A stretch of DNA of 46,239 nt from JBMHDN01 sp049889355 (GTDB lineage Bacteria > Pseudomonadota > Alphaproteobacteria > Puniceispirillales > Puniceispirillaceae): contig JBMHDN010000022.1 in assembly GCA_049889355.1 (NCBI GenBank), positions 1 to 46,239 of the forward strand. Reading direction: 5' to 3'. Below the pieces are notes generated by a model, which had not been told where the DNA came from, ran no database searches, and saw nothing but the letters and a program-made list of their open reading frames with translations. The translations under genes were made by a program, and so were the position numbers. Each line of letters begins with the position of its first letter. Within the stretch, counting starts at the first letter, position 1. Positions 42,492 to 46,239 of this stretch are shown in pieces.

Positions 42492-43165
42492 CAGCCCCTC
42501 CCTTCAGCAGATAAATCAAGCTTGCGCACCGCCTGCTGCCCATCAAACCCGTCAAGCGGTAGATGGCTGGCAATCACAATCCGCCCGCCAGCGGCCAGAT
42601 GCGCCCGCATCACCGCGTTCAGCGCCGCCCGGCTATGCCCGTCTAGCCCGCTATTGGGCTCATCCAGCAACCATAGGGGCACTGGCCCGTCTTGGCGGAT
42701 CAGCAATCTGGACAAGGCAAGACGCTGAGACTGACCAAAAGACAATACCCGTATCGGTAAATCGATGAAGCTGTGAATATCAAATGCGTCTGATGCCGGA
42801 TCCTCAAAATCAGGCAAATCCCCGCCAAACAGCCGCGCTGTATCCTGTAAAGCCTCTCTGCCGGTCAGAGACGGGGCGAGGCCGCGGCGGTGCCCATGCC
42901 AAATCAGCGGCAAATCGTCTCGGTTGCGCTGCCAAGCCTGATCACCCCCGGCCTGATCTCGTCTGGCCTGATCACCAAAAATGATATCACCTGAAAAAGG
43001 CGGCAAAAACCCAGCCAGACAGCGCAGCAGACTTGTCTTGCCACTGCCATTATCACCAGCCAGCCAAATCATCTCGCCAGGCGCAAGCGAAAAGCTGAGA
43101 CCATCGATAAGCAGGCTATCACCGCGCATCACGCTCAAATCTTGAATATGAAGACTCTCACTCAT
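42491..43165 (-). CDS. ccmA: Haem exporter ATP-binding protein CcmA
   Basis: A 224-residue ABC ATPase powering release of holo-CcmE. Walker A is AGDNGSGKTSLLRC, the signature region is LSFGQSQRLALSRLL and Walker B is WLLDEPNSGLDGHS. Between Walker A and the signature lies a short repetitive insert, GDQARRDQAGGDQAWQ, encoded by three 15-bp repeats. I start at the ATG at 43165 (MSESLHIQDL); the open frame runs 30 codons further without similarity. It is first in ccmABCD; ccmE-I are not in the window. Confidence 0.95.
   Translation of the reverse strand: MSESLHIQDLSVMRGDSLLIDGLSFSLAPGEMIWLAGDNGSGKTSLLRCLAGFLPPFSGDIIFGDQARRDQAGGDQAWQRNRDDLPLIWHGHRRGLAPSLTGREALQDTARLFGGDLPDFEDPASDAFDIHSFIDLPIRVLSFGQSQRLALSRLLIRQDGPVPLWLLDEPNSGLDGHSRAALNAVMRAHLAAGGRIVIASHLPLDGFDGQQAVRKLDLSAEGRG
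42936..42980. repeat. 15-bp array, 3 copies, within ccmA
   Basis: Units gcctgatcacccccg, gcctgatctcgtctg and gcctgatcaccaaaa begin at 42936, 42951 and 42966. They encode a repeated DQA-type pentapeptide in the CcmA helical region, keeping the frame. Confidence 0.85.
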
Positions 43166-43489
43166 GCCGATTTTGTACGCGCCTCTGACCTGCTGGACAA
43201 GGTTTATCATGGGATTGCCGGCCTCTGTTCTGGCCTGAGCTAGGGCCAGATGCACTGATTTTTCCTCAAAGACTGGAAAAAACCGCTAAAATGATCTATG
43301 AAAAGCGTGACCGGTAGCAGGCGCACCTCTCCCGGCCAGCCTATATCTGAATGACCATCGTGAACGCCATGACGCATAGCCGGCTTTTCATCGCCGCGCT
43401 TGCTCTGCCAAAGGCGTGACACCTCGTGATTACGCCATGCGGGCTGCCTTTGTCTTGGTCCGATGGCTGACTGCTCTAAGGGGGATATT
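43166..43489. other. Divergent intergenic region, ccmA / acnB
   Basis: A 324-base stretch without a gene. It holds an inverted repeat CTGGCC-TGAGCTAG-GGCCAG (43230-43249), a possible operator for either gene. On the minus strand TTGTCC (43195-43200) and TACAAA (43172-43177) are 17 bases apart and would start transcription almost at the ccmA ATG. On the plus strand TAAAAT (43287-43292) is a possible -10 box without a good -35. GGGG lies just before the acnB ATG. A 60-codon open frame inside is not credible. Confidence 0.5.
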
Positions 43490-46239
43490 ATGAGCCTATA
43501 TGCTGCCTATCTTGAAGAAATTGAAAAACGCAAGACCGAAAATCTGCAACCAAAGCCGATTGATGATGCCGCGCTTCTGGCAGAAGTGATTGCGCAAATC
43601 AAGGATACAGCTCATCCACATCGTGCAGATTCGCTGCATTTTTTCATCTATAATACCCTGCCTGGCACCACCAGCGCGGCTGGCGAAAAAGCAGCTTTCT
43701 TAAAAGAGATTATCCTTGGCGAGGTTGAAATTGCTGAGATTTCCGTTCCCTTTGCTTTTGAGCTGCTCTCACATATGAAAGGCGGCCCGTCTATTAAGGT
43801 GCTGCTGGATATCGCACTCTCAGATCATGCCTCAAACACCGCCGCAGCTGAGGTGCTGAAAACCCAGGTTTTCTTATATGATGCAGATACATCGCGCTTA
43901 AAAGAGGCGCTGGATGCAGGCAATGCGCTTGCCCGCGATATTCTGGAAAGCTATGCCGAGGCTGAGTTCTTTACCAAATTGGCAGATGTGCCTGAAACCG
44001 TGCAGGTGGTGAGCTATATCGCGGCAGAAGGGGATATCTCTACCGATTTGCTCTCACCTGGTAATCAGGCCCATTCACGCTCTGATCGTGAATTGCATGG
44101 CAAATGTATGATCTCAGAACAGGCACAGGCTGAAATTCAGGCCCTCAAGCTCCAGCATCCTGACAAGCAGGTGATGCTGGTCGCTGAAAAAGGCACCATG
44201 GGTGTGGGCTCATCACGTATGTCAGGTGTCAATAATGTGGCGTTATGGACAGGCAAGCAGGCCAGCCCCTATGTGCCTTTTGTGAATATTGCCCCGATTG
44301 TGGCTGGCACCAACGGCATTTCACCTATCTTCCAGACCACAGTTGGCGTGACAGGCGGTATCGGTGTTGATCTGAAAAACTGGGTGAAAAAGCTAGATGA
44401 TAATGGCAAGCCGATCTTAAATAATGACGGCAACCCAGTGCTGGATCAGAAATATTCTGTTGAAACAGGCACTGTCCTGACCATCAACACCAAAACCAAA
44501 AAGCTCTATAATGCAGATCAGAGCGAAGAGCTGGTTGATATGTCTGGCTCCTTCACCCCGCAAAAGCTGGAATTCATCAAGGCTGGCGGCTCTTATGCCA
44601 TCGTCTTTGGTAAAAAGCTCCAGAGCTTTGCTTGCGCGGCACTTGGCGTGCCGTTCAAATCAGCCTTTGCCCCGTCAAAGGAAATTTCAAATGATGGTCA
44701 GGGCCTGACCGCGGTTGAGAAAATTTTCAATAAAAACGGCGTTGGCGTGTCTAGTGACAAGCCGCTTCATGCTGGCTCAGATATGCGGGTCAAGGTGAAT
44801 ATTGTGGGCTCTCAGGATACCACAGGCCTGATGACCGCTCAGGAACTCGAAGCCATGGCAGCAACCGTTATTTCACCGGTGCTGGATGGGGCCTATCAGT
44901 CCGGCTGTCATACCGCCTCAGTCTGGGATTTCAAAGCCCAGGAAAACACCCCGCGCTTGATGGAATTTATGAATCGCTTTGGTCTGGTGACCGCACGTGA
45001 TCCTAAAGACGTCTATCATTCCATGACAGATGTGATTCACAAGGTACTCAATGATATCACCGTGGATGATTGGTCCATCATCATTGGTGGTGATTCGCAT
45101 ACCCGCATGTCAAAAGGTATCGCCTTTGGGGCTGATTCAGGCACAGTTGCGCTGGCTCTTGCCACAGGTGAGGCCACCATGCCTATTCCAGAATCAGTGA
45201 AGGTCACTTTTAAAGGCAAGATGGGCGATCATATGGATTTCCGCGATGTCGTCCATGCGACCCAGGCCCAGATGCTGGCTCAATTTGGCGATAACATCTT
45301 CCAAGGGCGGGTTATCGAAGTGCATATCGGCACTTTGCTGGCTGATCAGGCCTTTACCTTTACCGACTGGACAGCCGAGATGAAGGCCAAGGCTTCTATC
45401 TGTATCTCAGAAGATGCCACCTTGATTGAATCGCTGGAAATCGCCAAGAGCCGTATCCAGATCATGATCGATAAGGGCATGGAAAACCATAATCACATGC
45501 TCCAGGGTCTGATCGATATCGCGAATCAGCGCATTGACGAGATCAAATCAGGTAGCCGTCCGGCATTGGCCCCAGATTCAGATGCCAAATATGCCGCTGA
45601 AGTGGTGGTTGATTTGGATGCGATTGACGAGCCGATGATCGCTGACCCGGATGTGAATAACGCCGATATCTCCAAGCGTTATACCCATGATACCATCCGC
45701 CCTATCTCCTTCTATATGGCCGAGAAAAAGGTGGATTTGGGCTTTGTTGGCTCATGTATGGTTCATAAGGGTGATGTGAAAATCGTTGCCCAGATGCTCC
45801 GTAATCTTGAGAAAAATGCCGGAAAGGTTGAATTTAAGGCCCCGCTGGTGGTAGCCGCCCCAACCTATAACATCATTGACGAGCTGAAAGCAGAAGGCGA
45901 CTGGTCTGTGCTGCAGAAATATTCAGGCTTTGAATTTGATGACAGCGCGCCCAAGACACAGAGCCGCACAGAATATGAAAATATTCTCTATCTGGAACGC
46001 CCAGGCTGCAATTTATGTATGGGCAACCAGGAAAAAGCCGCCAAGGGCGATACGGTGATGGCAACCTCAACGCGCCTGTTTAAAGGCCGTGTGGTGGAAG
46101 ATTCAGACAGCAAAAAGGGCGAATCCCTGCTGGCCTCAACACCGGTGGTGGTGCTCTCAGCCATTCTGGGCCGCACCCCGACTATCGAGGAATATAAGCA
46201 GGCGGTCGAGGGCATTGACCTCACCAAATTCGCCCCGCC
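43490..46239 (+). CDS. acnB: Aconitate hydratase B (bifunctional, 3' end outside window)
   Basis: At least 916 codons, open to the window edge. It is the TCA-cycle enzyme converting citrate to isocitrate, and AcnB also acts on 2-methylisocitrate. The N-terminal HEAT-like and swivel domains come first, unlike AcnA. GGDSHTRMSKG is the substrate loop. The 4Fe-4S cysteines are Cys756 (GSCMVHKGDV), Cys840 and Cys843 (GCNLCMGNQ). It is longer than the 865-residue E. coli enzyme; the CMVHKGD variant and length recall the long AcnB type that I associate with Bacteroidota and some alphaproteobacteria. The end is probably a few codons away. It is divergent from ccmA. Confidence 0.96.
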   Translation, partial: MSLYAAYLEEIEKRKTENLQPKPIDDAALLAEVIAQIKDTAHPHRADSLHFFIYNTLPGTTSAAGEKAAFLKEIILGEVEIAEISVPFAFELLSHMKGGPSIKVLLDIALSDHASNTAAAEVLKTQVFLYDADTSRLKEALDAGNALARDILESYAEAEFFTKLADVPETVQVVSYIAAEGDISTDLLSPGNQAHSRSDRELHGKCMISEQAQAEIQALKLQHPDKQVMLVAEKGTMGVGSSRMSGVNNVALWTGKQASPYVPFVNIAPIVAGTNGISPIFQTTVGVTGGIGVDLKNWVKKLDDNGKPILNNDGNPVLDQKYSVETGTVLTINTKTKKLYNADQSEELVDMSGSFTPQKLEFIKAGGSYAIVFGKKLQSFACAALGVPFKSAFAPSKEISNDGQGLTAVEKIFNKNGVGVSSDKPLHAGSDMRVKVNIVGSQDTTGLMTAQELEAMAATVISPVLDGAYQSGCHTASVWDFKAQENTPRLMEFMNRFGLVTARDPKDVYHSMTDVIHKVLNDITVDDWSIIIGGDSHTRMSKGIAFGADSGTVALALATGEATMPIPESVKVTFKGKMGDHMDFRDVVHATQAQMLAQFGDNIFQGRVIEVHIGTLLADQAFTFTDWTAEMKAKASICISEDATLIESLEIAKSRIQIMIDKGMENHNHMLQGLIDIANQRIDEIKSGSRPALAPDSDAKYAAEVVVDLDAIDEPMIADPDVNNADISKRYTHDTIRPISFYMAEKKVDLGFVGSCMVHKGDVKIVAQMLRNLEKNAGKVEFKAPLVVAAPTYNIIDELKAEGDWSVLQKYSGFEFDDSAPKTQSRTEYENILYLERPGCNLCMGNQEKAAKGDTVMATSTRLFKGRVVEDSDSKKGESLLASTPVVVLSAILGRTPTIEEYKQAVEGIDLTKFAP

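Overview
The window is a gene-dense stretch of an alphaproteobacterial chromosome of moderate GC. Several gene orders point to this class: a cox operon leading into thrC and an M16 peptidase, ispH-thrB-rnhA, an F0 operon atpI-atpB-atpE-b'-b separate from F1, mutY beside DUF721-dsbA-smc, rsmB-heparinase-purH, the DUF1674/DUF1491 pair, and ccmABCD. The proteins and gene set resemble marine lineages of the SAR116 type. That placement is inference from memory of families, not a database result. I saw no tRNA, rRNA, insertion sequence, prophage or CRISPR array.

Layout. 1-5307: aa3-type cytochrome c oxidase genes and assembly factors (ctaC end, ctaD, ctaB, a small membrane protein, ctaG, ctaE, SURF1). 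5320-8012: thrC and an M16 processing peptidase. 8039-11827: yqgE, an ScsB/DsbD-like electron transporter, a Prx5-type peroxiredoxin and rnhA. 11843-14344: thrB, ispH and a lipoprotein. 14373-17201: F0 ATP synthase operon with a visible promoter and a strong terminator. 17332-23307: smc, a DsbA-like protein, a DciA-like protein and mutY. 23330-28312: purH, a heparinase-like protein and rsmB. 28376-34754: an SDHAF4-like protein, DUF1491, a HisD paralogue, a FecR-like protein, an ArsH-like protein, an EEP lipoprotein, dusA and yciB. 34931-40822: a corrinoid methyl-transfer cluster. 40887-43165: ccmABCD for haem export (minus strand). 43490-end: acnB, running off the window.

The most notable locus is 34931-40822. 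It holds a free-standing cobalamin-binding protein, a DUF1638 protein, a small protein of the 'virulence factor' (PF13769-like) family, a methylenetetrahydrofolate reductase-like protein, a pterin-binding methyltransferase and a RamA/RACo-like iron-sulfur activator. Together these look like a methionine synthase (MetH) split into separate proteins, with an ATP-dependent activator in place of the MetH reactivation domain. A corrinoid demethylation route is the main alternative. No homocysteine-binding or MttB-like subunit lies in the window. The pterin-binding protein and the activator both end in arginine-rich tails.

A second theme is short tandem duplications of 13-17 bp. They recur between genes, often at stop codons. 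Inside genes (dsbD-like, DUF721, purH, ccmA) the clear cases all have a 15-bp period, which keeps the frame. A HisD paralogue with several altered metal and substrate positions is the third item worth attention.
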